DNA of 27,741 nucleotides from an uncultured Alphaproteobacteria bacterium (GTDB lineage: Bacteria; Pseudomonadota; Alphaproteobacteria; RUG11792): assembly GCA_910588255.1 (NCBI GenBank), contig CAJUOM010000011.1:1-27741 (forward strand), written 5' to 3'. A program made the position numbers and the translations under genes. The notes under the pieces were generated by a model. The model did not search any database and was not told the origin of the DNA. It saw only the letters and a list, made by a program, of their open reading frames with translations. Of this stretch, positions 8,884-16,742 are shown piece after piece (position 1 is the first letter of the stretch; each line of letters opens with the position of its first letter).

Positions 8884-10203
8884 ATGAATAAATTTTATAT
8901 AGAAGTCTATGGTTGCCAAATGAATGTTTATGATTCAAAAAGAATTATAGATACTTTGACAAAATCTGAATTTGAGCAAATTGATAATTCTAAAAATGCA
9001 GATATACTTATTTTTTACACATGCAATATCAGAGAAAAAGCAGCTCAAAAATTATATTCCAACATAGGATTTCTAAAAACAAAAAAAACAAAAGTAATAG
9101 CAGTTGGAGGCTGTGTTGCACAAGCCGAAAAAGATTTGATATTCAATCATAAAGGGATTAATATTTCTTTCGGTCCTCAGACTTACCATAGGCTACCTGA
9201 GCATATTAATGATATCTTGAAAGGAAAAAAAGATAAGATTCTTGATCTTGAATTTGATCAGGATAAAAAATTTAGCAGCTTACCAAAAAGAAAAAATATT
9301 TCTTATAGCGAGTTTGTAACAATTCAAGAAGGATGCGATAATTTTTGTACATACTGTGTTGTTCCCTACACTCGAGGAAGAGAGTATTCAAGACCTGTAA
9401 AGGATATTATAACCGAAATCAAAGAGCTTTTAGCAATTGGGGCAAAAGAAATAACATTAATAGGACAAAATGTTAATTCATATCATGGAGAAGCCCCTTA
9501 TATCACAATTGGTAATTCACGAAACACGTGGAGAATAGAACGTTTAATTCAAGAAATTGCGGAATTAGATGGTTTAAAAAGATTACGTTACACAACCTCG
9601 CATCCAAAAGATTTTACAACAGAATTAATGGAAGTTCATGCAAATACTCCAGTTCTAGTCCCATTTGTACATATTCCTGTCCAATCAGGGGATAATCGAA
9701 TTCTGAAACTTATGAATAGAGGCCATACAGCTCAAGAATATCTGGATAAATTATCGAAATTTAGAGATATTTGTCCGAATATTCAATTTTCATCAGATTT
9801 TATTGTGGGATTTCCAACGGAAACCGATGAAGAATTTGAGAATACTGTAAAATTAGTTCAGGAAGCGAAATATACTATTTCTTATTCATTTAAATACAGT
9901 CGAAGAAAAAACACACCAGCGGATAGGATGATCGGACAAATTCCTGAAGATATAAAGGAAAAAAGACTAGACATTTTGCAAAAGACTCTTTTAAAAGATC
10001 AAATTTGTTTCAACAGATCACTTTTAGGAAAAACTCAGGAAATTTTATTTGATAGAATAGGCAGAAAAGAAAAACAATATATAGGAAAAAACGTGTTTCT
10101 TCAATCTGTTGTAGTTGAAAGTGATGAAAATCTTATTGGTCAATTTCGAAATGTAAAAATAGATTCTGCAGGAGATAATTCAGTTAAAGGAAGAATCGTA
10201 TGA
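8884..10203 (+). CDS. miaB: tRNA-2-methylthio-N6-dimethylallyladenosine synthase
   Basis: 439 residues, full length. A radical-SAM methylthiotransferase that converts i6A37 to ms2i6A37 in tRNAs reading UNN codons. The N-terminal domain holds the auxiliary cluster cysteines Cys11 (GCQMN), Cys47 (TCNIREKA) and Cys77 (GGCVAQ). The radical-SAM motif CDNFCTYCVVPYTRG gives Cys151, 155 and 158. A C-terminal TRAM-like region follows (~375-439). The terminal ATGA overlaps the ybeY start. Confidence 0.97.
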   Translation: MNKFYIEVYGCQMNVYDSKRIIDTLTKSEFEQIDNSKNADILIFYTCNIREKAAQKLYSNIGFLKTKKTKVIAVGGCVAQAEKDLIFNHKGINISFGPQTYHRLPEHINDILKGKKDKILDLEFDQDKKFSSLPKRKNISYSEFVTIQEGCDNFCTYCVVPYTRGREYSRPVKDIITEIKELLAIGAKEITLIGQNVNSYHGEAPYITIGNSRNTWRIERLIQEIAELDGLKRLRYTTSHPKDFTTELMEVHANTPVLVPFVHIPVQSGDNRILKLMNRGHTAQEYLDKLSKFRDICPNIQFSSDFIVGFPTETDEEFENTVKLVQEAKYTISYSFKYSRRKNTPADRMIGQIPEDIKEKRLDILQKTLLKDQICFNRSLLGKTQEILFDRIGRKEKQYIGKNVFLQSVVVESDENLIGQFRNVKIDSAGDNSVKGRIV

Positions 10204-10706
10204 ATAAAGCGATTCTTAATATCGAAGATGAACAATGGGAAAAGCAACCGGGATTTGTCGAATGGAATGATAAAATCGATATAGTTTTCGAGAATGTTTT
10301 AAAAAAAGTATATTTGGGAACAAAATCATTTGAAGTGAACATACTCTTATCAAACGATGAAAATATAAAAATATTAAATAGACGTTTTTTAAATAAGGAT
10401 ACATCAACAAATGTCCTTTCATTTCCTCAGTTTTGTTCAAATGAAATTTGCAAAATAGACACAGTTTTTCAAGAAAATAGATTATTGCTCGGAGATATTA
10501 TTATGTCTTATAATAAAATTATGCAAGAATCAAAAGAGTTCGGTTTTAGATTTTTTGACAGAGCAACTCATTTGTTAATACATTCAATTCTCCATCTTTT
10601 CGGATTTGATCATATAAAGTTTAAAGAACGAACAAAAATGGAGAAATTAGAAATAGAAATTCTACACGATTTGGGATTAAGAAATCCATATATTATTGAG
10701 GAATAA
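10200..10706 (+). CDS. ybeY: Endoribonuclease YbeY (rRNA maturation factor)
   Basis: 168 residues. A zinc-dependent endoribonuclease used in 16S rRNA 3' end maturation and ribosome quality control. The signature HSILHLFGFDH gives the metal histidines His128, His132 and His138. Upstream is the conserved NKDTSTNVLSFPQF. The start overlaps the miaB stop by ATGA. In many Alphaproteobacteria phoH lies between miaB and ybeY; here it is missing. Confidence 0.95.
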   Translation: MNKAILNIEDEQWEKQPGFVEWNDKIDIVFENVLKKVYLGTKSFEVNILLSNDENIKILNRRFLNKDTSTNVLSFPQFCSNEICKIDTVFQENRLLLGDIIMSYNKIMQESKEFGFRFFDRATHLLIHSILHLFGFDHIKFKERTKMEKLEIEILHDLGLRNPYIIEE

Positions 10707-10713
10707 GGTTTTT

Positions 10714-11571
10714 ATGAGTTTGAGAGAATCAATATATAGTCATCTTAGAAGATTTTTGATAAAGATTCTATTTTGGAAAAAATCAAAAGAGTCTTCATTA
10801 AGAGATACCATAGAAGAATTGATTGAGGAAGATGGTTGTTCTGAAACTCAATCAATTGAAGAGAATGAACGAGAAATTCTCGGCAATGTCCTAAATCTAA
10901 GAGACGTCAGAGTTCAAGATATAATGGTTCCTCGTGTAGAAATTGAAGCTATTCCATCCACTACCCGAATTGAAATTTTATTATCAAGATTTGTAGAAAC
11001 CCAAAAATCGACAATAATTGTTTATCAAGGAAATATAGATAATGTTCTAGGAGTTGTTTATCTCAAAGAAGTTGCAAATTGGTTCCATATGAACAAACCC
11101 GTAAATATAAATGTTTTTATCAAAGATGTTTTATTTGTTCCTCCCACAATGAAAAGTTTAGATTTACTTTTTAAAATGAGAGAAACAGGAATAAAAATAG
11201 CAATAGTTGTTGATGAATATGGAGGAGTTGATGGATTGGTTTCATTTAGAGATATTATTGAAGAAGTGATCGGTGATATTCAAGATGCAGCAGAAATAAA
11301 AAGCTTGAAAAAAAAAGTATTAAAAAGTTCTGATGGCTCTGTTATTGCTGACGCCAAATCAACTTTTAATGAAATTAGTAAATTTGGAGGAATAAAAATC
11401 ATTCCCGAAGACAAATCTATCGATACAATTGGAGGAATGATTTCTTCATTAACAGGAAACGTTCCTGTCAGAGGCGAATTGGTTGTTTGTCCCAAACAAA
11501 ACCTGGAATTTGAAATTTTAGATGCTGATCCTAGAAAGGTAAAAAGCGTAAGAATTCGGAAAAGCGGATGA
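10714..11571 (+). CDS. corC: CorC/HlyC-family CBS-domain protein
   Basis: 285 residues. I start at the ATG at 10714 (MSLRESIYSH), which has AAGG five bases upstream; an in-frame TTG at 10696 lies inside ybeY and lacks support. It contains two CBS motifs (VQDIMVPRVEIEAIP at ~68-82 and IKDVLFVPPTMKSLDLLFKM) and the EYGGVDGLVSFRDIIEEVIGDI signature, then a C-terminal CorC_HlyC transporter-associated domain (SIDTIGGMISS). No membrane segments are present, so this is the soluble CorC type linked to Mg/Co efflux. Its stop overlaps the polA ATG. Confidence 0.93.
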   Translation: MSLRESIYSHLRRFLIKILFWKKSKESSLRDTIEELIEEDGCSETQSIEENEREILGNVLNLRDVRVQDIMVPRVEIEAIPSTTRIEILLSRFVETQKSTIIVYQGNIDNVLGVVYLKEVANWFHMNKPVNINVFIKDVLFVPPTMKSLDLLFKMRETGIKIAIVVDEYGGVDGLVSFRDIIEEVIGDIQDAAEIKSLKKKVLKSSDGSVIADAKSTFNEISKFGGIKIIPEDKSIDTIGGMISSLTGNVPVRGELVVCPKQNLEFEILDADPRKVKSVRIRKSG

Positions 11572-13910
11572 TTAATTTAATAGATGTTTCAGGATTTATA
11601 TATCGAGCATTTTATGCTTTGCCAAGTTTGACTTATCAGCGAAAAGAAGTTGGGGCATTATATGGATTTTGTACTGCAATGCGAAAAATAACTAATCTTT
11701 TCCCGAATTCTATGTTTATAGCTGCCTTAGATTCTGGAAAAAAAACTTTTCGCAATGAAATTTATTCTGAATATAAAGCCAACAGAAAAGCTATGCCGGA
11801 GGAATTGGTTTCTCAAATTTCATTTATAAAAGAAGCTTGTGAAAAATTCGGTTTTTTTATATCTTCGAAATCTGGTTATGAAGCTGACGATATAATAGCC
11901 TCTTATGTTTCAAAAATTAAAGGACATAAAATTAATATAATCTCTTCTGATAAAGATTTAATGCAGCTTATGAATGATACGGTTTCAATCTACGACCCTA
12001 TGAAACAAAAATATATCACGGAAGAAGATGTCCTTAAGAAATTTGGAGTAAAGCATCAAAAGATCTTAGATGTTCTATCCCTCATGGGAGATAGTTCCGA
12101 TAACATTCCCGGAATTCCTGGAATCGGACCGAAAACAGCTGCTGAATTAATTAACAAATATGGTTCTCTGGAAAACCTAATAAATCACTTAGATGAATTA
12201 CCTAAAAATAAACGAAATGAAATATTGAAACAGGAAATAGATAAAGCAATTCTATCCAAAAAACTGATTAAATTAAAAAGTAATTTAGATATAGATTTTG
12301 AATATAAAATTTCTAAAGTTGAAAATTTGGAAGATTTCTTTAAAAAATTTGGTTTTAAAAGACTATTAGAATTGAAAACAACTCAACATCAAATCCTGTT
12401 AGATTCCAAACCATTAATAATTAAAGGAGATAAACTAATCATACTTTCAGATTATGATCTTACACAATTAATTGAATTAAAATCAAAATTGGAAAATCCT
12501 GATATACAAAAAATTTGTGAAGATTCGAAACTCTTGATTAAAGATTGTTATAAAAACAAAATAGATATAGAAAATACTTTTGATGTTTCGGTTTTATCAT
12601 ACTGTTATATTGGTACAAAAATTTCTCACACTCTTGAATTGATGGCATCAGAATATGGTATTTCTTCTGCATCAAAAGAAGAAATCTTGGAGAAAATTTA
12701 TGAATACTTATTATCTCACATTGATGAAAAAACAAAATATCTGTTTTTTGAAATTGAAAATAAATTAACAAAAGTTTTGGCAAAAATGGAATGTTTAGGT
12801 ATAAAAATAGACAAAACTTATTTAAACGAATTGGAAATTTATTTTCAAGAAAAAATAGAATCTACAGCACTTCAAATTTATAAAATTGCAGGGAGTGAAT
12901 TTAATATAGCCTCCCCAAAGCAAGTTGCATTTATTCTCTATGAAAAATTAGGTTTTAAAACTACCAAAAAGCAACCAACTGATGCAGAAACATTGAAAAC
13001 ATTCACTGGATATCATGATGGAATAACAGATAAAATTTTGGATTGGAGAGGATTTTCAAAATTATTAAATACATACGTTAAACCTCTAAAAGACCTGGCA
13101 GATGAAAATTCTCGAGTTCATACATTATATTCTCAAACAGTCGTTAATACTGGCAGATTAAGCTCCAGTGAGCCTAATTTACAAAATATTCCAAATAGAA
13201 CTGAAGAAGGACAGAAAATAAGAAGAGCATTTATTGCAAAGGAAGGTTATAAATTAGTTTCATTTGATTATTCACAAATGGAATTAAGACTTTTAGCTCA
13301 TATAGCGGATTGTGAAAAGTTAAAAAATTCTTTCTTGTCCGGAGATGATATACATAAATCCACAGCTATGCACATCTTTAATGTCTCGAAAGGCAATGTA
13401 ACAAAAGATCAAAGAAGGATAGCAAAGGAAATAAATTTCAGCATATTATACGGCATGTCTCTTCATAAACTTTCTCAAAAACTACAAATTACTTATTCTG
13501 AAGCGTCAAAAATCTATTCAGATTTTATGGGCTTATATCCTGAAATAACCGAATATATTACAAAAACGGAGAATTATGCTAAAGAGAACGGATTCGTTGA
13601 AACAATACTGGGAAGGAAGTGCTTTGTTCCTCTCATAAAAAGCAAAAATATAAATCTTGTTAATTTCGCAAAAAGACAAGCAGTAAATGCTCCAATTCAA
13701 GGAAGTAATGCAGATATAATCAAGCTCGCCATGGTTAAATTGGGAAATAAAGACCTTGATATACTTCTACAAATTCATGATGAATTAATCTTTGAAATAC
13801 CAGAAGAAAAAGTTGAGAATATGATCCCTTTGATAAAAAACACAATAGAGAATATCATAAAACTCAATGTGCCACTAGTGGTTGATGTAAAAATTAGCTC
13901 TCATCTTTAG
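11568..13910 (+). CDS. polA: DNA polymerase I without a functional proofreading domain
   Basis: 780 residues, shorter than the ~930 of E. coli. An N-terminal 5' nuclease/flap domain (~1-255) has SSDKDLMQL and GDSSDNIPGIPGIGPKTA. The middle (~270-400) keeps the position of the 3'-5' exonuclease but lacks its DxE metal motif, so proofreading is probably lost. The polymerase domain has motif A (FDYSQMELR, Asp567), motif B (RRIAKEINFSILYG, Lys620) and motif C (IHDELIFEI, Asp738). Exonuclease-deficient Pol I is known in many bacteria. It overlaps corC by four bases and ends the operon. No clear intrinsic terminator follows. Confidence 0.96.
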   Translation: MINLIDVSGFIYRAFYALPSLTYQRKEVGALYGFCTAMRKITNLFPNSMFIAALDSGKKTFRNEIYSEYKANRKAMPEELVSQISFIKEACEKFGFFISSKSGYEADDIIASYVSKIKGHKINIISSDKDLMQLMNDTVSIYDPMKQKYITEEDVLKKFGVKHQKILDVLSLMGDSSDNIPGIPGIGPKTAAELINKYGSLENLINHLDELPKNKRNEILKQEIDKAILSKKLIKLKSNLDIDFEYKISKVENLEDFFKKFGFKRLLELKTTQHQILLDSKPLIIKGDKLIILSDYDLTQLIELKSKLENPDIQKICEDSKLLIKDCYKNKIDIENTFDVSVLSYCYIGTKISHTLELMASEYGISSASKEEILEKIYEYLLSHIDEKTKYLFFEIENKLTKVLAKMECLGIKIDKTYLNELEIYFQEKIESTALQIYKIAGSEFNIASPKQVAFILYEKLGFKTTKKQPTDAETLKTFTGYHDGITDKILDWRGFSKLLNTYVKPLKDLADENSRVHTLYSQTVVNTGRLSSSEPNLQNIPNRTEEGQKIRRAFIAKEGYKLVSFDYSQMELRLLAHIADCEKLKNSFLSGDDIHKSTAMHIFNVSKGNVTKDQRRIAKEINFSILYGMSLHKLSQKLQITYSEASKIYSDFMGLYPEITEYITKTENYAKENGFVETILGRKCFVPLIKSKNINLVNFAKRQAVNAPIQGSNADIIKLAMVKLGNKDLDILLQIHDELIFEIPEEKVENMIPLIKNTIENIIKLNVPLVVDVKISSHL

Positions 13911-13986
13911 TTTTACATACCGTTAACACTTTTTTAACTATTTTAAATTAAAATATAATTGAGAAAAACTAATTTTTGGAGGCTTT

Positions 13987-15378
13987 ATGTTAAAACTAGT
14001 AAAAGCCTTTTCCTTAATTCTTTGTTACACGACTTGTTTTTATGTTGAGTCAGAAGAGTTAGGGGCACAAAAAGGGGAGGAAGCCGAAATCAAAACTCAA
14101 GTTTCTCAGAATTTTGATGAAATCAGTGGCCAGAATATGGAATCTTTTAATTCCGGAATAGCCGCTGTCGAAAGATTAAGAAAGGATCGAAGTAAAAATA
14201 TTATCATACCGGAAAGTCTCGTTCCACTGAGTGAAACATTCGATGAACTATCTCATCAAGTAGAAACTGATGAAAATCCAGATAATATCGATATTATCCT
14301 GCTCTTAGATGCCAATGGAAAAACTCAGACATTAGCCTTGATGTATTTCTTGCGAGAGTTGGAAAATGCATTAAAAACATTAGCTAACAGAGATTTTCCG
14401 GAAACTAATTTAAAATTATTTTCTGTTATAGATTCCTTTGTTGGAGAAGGCGGAGGTGCAATTCCTGCAGCTATTTGCGCTTTAGGTATGATGTCTATGG
14501 ATGAAGCGATAGAAATAGTGCGGAGAATACCAAGCAAAATATTATGTCCAAAATCTTTATACACATGTTGTGGATGTTGCATTGGTTTTAGAAATTTCAC
14601 AAAGGCCGCTGTATCTGCATATGTTGACAAACCTGAATTAATAGATGAGTATAACCCTGAGTGGGTTTCTCTATATTATGACGCTTTTAAAAAAGGCAGA
14701 ACATATAATGAATGTTTTCACAAATTATATGGCTCAAGTTCAATTTCAGATTTAAAAAGTTCCTTCGAAACTATATCTTTTAATAAAAATTCTCCTTCTA
14801 TTTTAGGGATAGTTTCCGAAAGTATTTCTACAAGAGATAAAGAAGCAAAATCTAGAATAAAAAGACTTGGAGTAACAGAAATTCTTTCAACAGCAGAAAC
14901 ACTGTTGACTGATGTCAAATATATCAAAAAAGAATCTGAAAAAAACAAAGTTGCATCATCTATAGAAAAAGCTCTTGGTGAACTTAAGATAATTTTACAC
15001 AAATCCTCATCTGAAAAAGCAACTATAAGTTCTTTGAGAGATCATATTGTGCAAAGGGTTGATATCCCAAGAAACACAATAATAATCAGCATTATGTCTG
15101 ATACATGCGATGAGGCTGTTATAATACCAACTTTCAACTATAATATAAGAAGTTATGAAAATGGGAAAAAGATTATAAATTTAAATTATAAGATATCTAT
15201 TCCAAAATATCTTTATAGTCCAAAGAAAAAAGAAATAGAATCATATAACAAATCTGTACACGATAGCGTTAGAAGTGTTTTTCCAGAAAATGAAAGAAAC
15301 ACAAATATTTCAAGAGCTACGGAAATGTTCATAGAATTTCTTGACAAGTGTAATAGACGTATTCTTGAAGAATTTTAA
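13987..15378 (+). CDS. Secreted patatin-like protein with the catalytic serine missing
   Basis: 463 residues. The N-terminus (LVKAFSLILCYTTCFYV) looks like a signal peptide. Residues 102-165 follow the patatin layout: IDIILLLDANGKTQTLALMY sits where the DGGGxRG oxyanion motif belongs, then a helix (FLRELENAL), then FSVIDSFVGEGGGAIPAAI where the nucleophile elbow GxSxG belongs. The serine position is Gly (GEGGG, 153-157) and the oxyanion motif reads DANGKT. I see no clear second catalytic Asp. A cysteine cluster (187-198, ending CCGCC) is unusual. GGAGG lies four bases before the ATG, and a TATAAT at 13954-13959 may be its -10. If the homology is right, the protein is probably a non-catalytic derivative; a remote, unrelated fold is the alternative. 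Confidence 0.5.
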   Translation: MLKLVKAFSLILCYTTCFYVESEELGAQKGEEAEIKTQVSQNFDEISGQNMESFNSGIAAVERLRKDRSKNIIIPESLVPLSETFDELSHQVETDENPDNIDIILLLDANGKTQTLALMYFLRELENALKTLANRDFPETNLKLFSVIDSFVGEGGGAIPAAICALGMMSMDEAIEIVRRIPSKILCPKSLYTCCGCCIGFRNFTKAAVSAYVDKPELIDEYNPEWVSLYYDAFKKGRTYNECFHKLYGSSSISDLKSSFETISFNKNSPSILGIVSESISTRDKEAKSRIKRLGVTEILSTAETLLTDVKYIKKESEKNKVASSIEKALGELKIILHKSSSEKATISSLRDHIVQRVDIPRNTIIISIMSDTCDEAVIIPTFNYNIRSYENGKKIINLNYKISIPKYLYSPKKKEIESYNKSVHDSVRSVFPENERNTNISRATEMFIEFLDKCNRRILEEF

Positions 15379-15382
15379 TTTC

Positions 15383-15414
15383 AGAGTCAAGAGAGAAATC
15401 TCTTGACTCTTTTG
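15383..15414 (+). terminator. Rho-independent terminator
   Basis: A perfect 12-base stem, AGAGTCAAGAGA (15383-15394) with TCTCTTGACTCT (15399-15410), a GAAA tetraloop, and TTTGT following. It lies 4 bases past the patatin-like stop codon. It may also block read-through between this gene and the convergent secB. Confidence 0.9.
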
Positions 15415-15448
15415 TGGAGGACATCCAAAAGGTTTAAATTTCAATTTA

Positions 15449-15943
15449 TTATTCAGATTTTTCTGGTCCTTTCTTTAATTTTCCTTTTGATTCTGTTTCT
15501 TTTTTCTTTTCCAAATAAAGATTTGCAAAATCAATAGGATCAATCATGAGAGGAGGATATCCACCGCTCCTTGTTACTGTCGCAACTACTTCTCTTGCAA
15601 ACGGAAACATCAAAAACGGACAATGTACCAATAAAACAGGCTCAAGAACATCTTGCTTCAAATCTTTTGCAACAGAAACAAGCGTGGCATAAGTTAGTTC
15701 TAAGACAAAAACTATCTTATCTTCTATCAGAGATTTTGCCGTTATATTCATTGCAACTTCATAATTGTCATCATTTAATTTGGCGACATGAGTCTCAACA
15801 TTAACAGACGCTTCCGGTTGTTTATCTTTCTCAGTATATTTTATCAAATAATTTGGATTCTCAAAAGAAATATCCTTCACATATTGGTCATGTATATAAA
15901 AAGGATATTGAGTGCTTATTGTTTGTTCTTGATTTTCTGCCAT
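15449..15943 (-). CDS. secB: Protein-export chaperone SecB
   Basis: 164 residues, normal length. SecB holds preproteins unfolded and delivers them to SecA. Conserved elements include YVKDISFENPN near the N-terminus (~17-27), then LTYATLVSV and HCPFLMFPFAREVVATVTRSGGYPPLMIDPIDFANLY. I choose the ATG at 15943 (MAENQEQTIS) over a TTG two codons upstream. AAGGGG overlaps the rpmB stop, giving coupling-like spacing. It is cotranscribed with rpmB. Confidence 0.96.
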   Translation of the reverse strand: MAENQEQTISTQYPFYIHDQYVKDISFENPNYLIKYTEKDKQPEASVNVETHVAKLNDDNYEVAMNITAKSLIEDKIVFVLELTYATLVSVAKDLKQDVLEPVLLVHCPFLMFPFAREVVATVTRSGGYPPLMIDPIDFANLYLEKKKETESKGKLKKGPEKSE

Positions 15944-15957
15944 ATACAACTATCCCC

Positions 15958-16236
15958 TTATTGCTTCGATTTTATTGTTTTTTTCAAAGATTGAGCTTTT
16001 TTGCTTAGTTTACAATCACAAGTATTAAGAAGATAATTATCTAAGCCTCCTTTTGACTCAACTGTTCTGATACCACTTGCTGTTACTCTGAAACTCACAG
16101 TATGCCCCAAAGTCTCACTCAAGAAAGAAACATTTTGCAAGTTAGGCAGAAATCTTCTGGAGGAATGGTTATTTGCATGGCTTACATTGCAACCATATTG
16201 AACTGTTTTACCCGTTAATTCGCATTTTCTAGACAT
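15958..16236 (-). CDS. rpmB: 50S ribosomal protein L28
   Basis: 92 residues, starting at MSRKCELTGK (ATG at 16236). The N-terminal signature CELTGKTVQYGCNVSHANN and the following RRFLPNLQ are typical of L28. A longer in-frame reading to 16293 is rejected because it would begin upstream of the -10 box of the promoter at 16271-16300. The predicted 5' leader is about 28 bases. It lies 14 bases before secB on the same strand. Confidence 0.97.
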   Translation of the reverse strand: MSRKCELTGKTVQYGCNVSHANNHSSRRFLPNLQNVSFLSETLGHTVSFRVTASGIRTVESKGGLDNYLLNTCDCKLSKKAQSLKKTIKSKQ

Positions 16237-16270
16237 AAAATTAATAAATTTCCCTATATAAGCTTGTTTT

Positions 16271-16300
16271 AGTATACTGTTTTTACAGCACAATTGTCAA
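16271..16300 (-). promoter_or_regulatory. Near-consensus sigma-70 promoter for rpmB-secB
   Basis: On the - strand, perfect TTGACA (16300-16295), an 18-base spacer, then TATACT (16276-16271). It is the best promoter match in the window, as expected for a ribosomal protein gene. Confidence 0.85.
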
Positions 16301-16365
16301 CTCATTAAAGCGAATAATAAATTTGATATCATTTAACTTTTAACAATTTCTATCTCTTGATCCAT

Positions 16366-16546
16366 TATGTCTACCGAAAGCGCTGTAGGTGCCTCTGCGG
16401 TGTCATCAGCCGTTTACCGGTGAGGTCTCCTTTCTAATTCACGCTTCGTGCAGTGACTTATTTTGATAGGTTAATTGTAAAGTCACAACTTCTTCAATAT
16501 GGTTTAAGGTTAACTAACATCCATCCCTAGGGTGGAAGGGTTTATA
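16366..16546 (+). repeat. Dispersed repeat B, copy 1
   Basis: It shares ATGTCTACCGAAAGCG, CCGGTGAGG and TTCACGCTTCGTGC in order with copy 3 at 27611 onward. It also shares a 39-base segment (16506-16544, GGTTAACTAACATCCATCCC...GGAAGGGTTTA) with copy 2 on the opposite strand at 21572-21610. Read from the ATG at 16366 there are 18 codons before a stop; one extra base would continue into FTGEVSFLIHASC, similar to copy 3. Together with palindrome P2 and repeat A copy 2 it fills the gap between rpmB and mrdA. Confidence 0.8.
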
Positions 16547-16576
16547 TGTAATCAAATCGGAATGAGGCATTCAGGA

Positions 16577-16619
16577 GCGCGGCGTGTGGCATACTCGTTA
16601 ATTTCACCACACGCCGCGC
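16577..16619. repeat. Palindromic element P2
   Basis: Perfect 13-base arms, GCGCGGCGTGTGG (16577-16589) and CCACACGCCGCGC (16607-16619). The 17-base loop is unlike the other family members. The palindrome extends outward imperfectly: GAGGCATTCAGGA on the left mirrors CCTGTATATCCTC on the right. Confidence 0.88.
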
Positions 16620-16697
16620 ACCTGTATATCCTCTATAATTTCAGTATATTCCTCGTTCTTTCCACAAGTCAAACTCTAAAAAGTCCCATAAAATTTT
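16577..16697 (-). repeat. Composite dispersed repeat A, copy 2
   Basis: Reverse complement of the unit at 3143-3261. The 20-mer is at 16678-16697, the TATACTGAA...ATAGAGGATAT block at about 16627-16657, and the palindrome at 16577-16619. Identity to copy 1 is high across the unit, apart from the palindrome loop. Confidence 0.8.
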
Positions 16698-16742
16698 AGG
16701 TGTTTTTACGAAACTTTCAAGATGCATTTAACCATTCCATAT

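Noticed and set aside
10696..10713. TTG start extending CorC
   Set aside because: Lies inside ybeY; the ATG at 10714 has AAGG at suitable spacing.
16237..16293. Longer N-terminus for L28
   Set aside because: Would start upstream of the -10 box of the strong promoter; family proteins begin at MSRKCELTGK.
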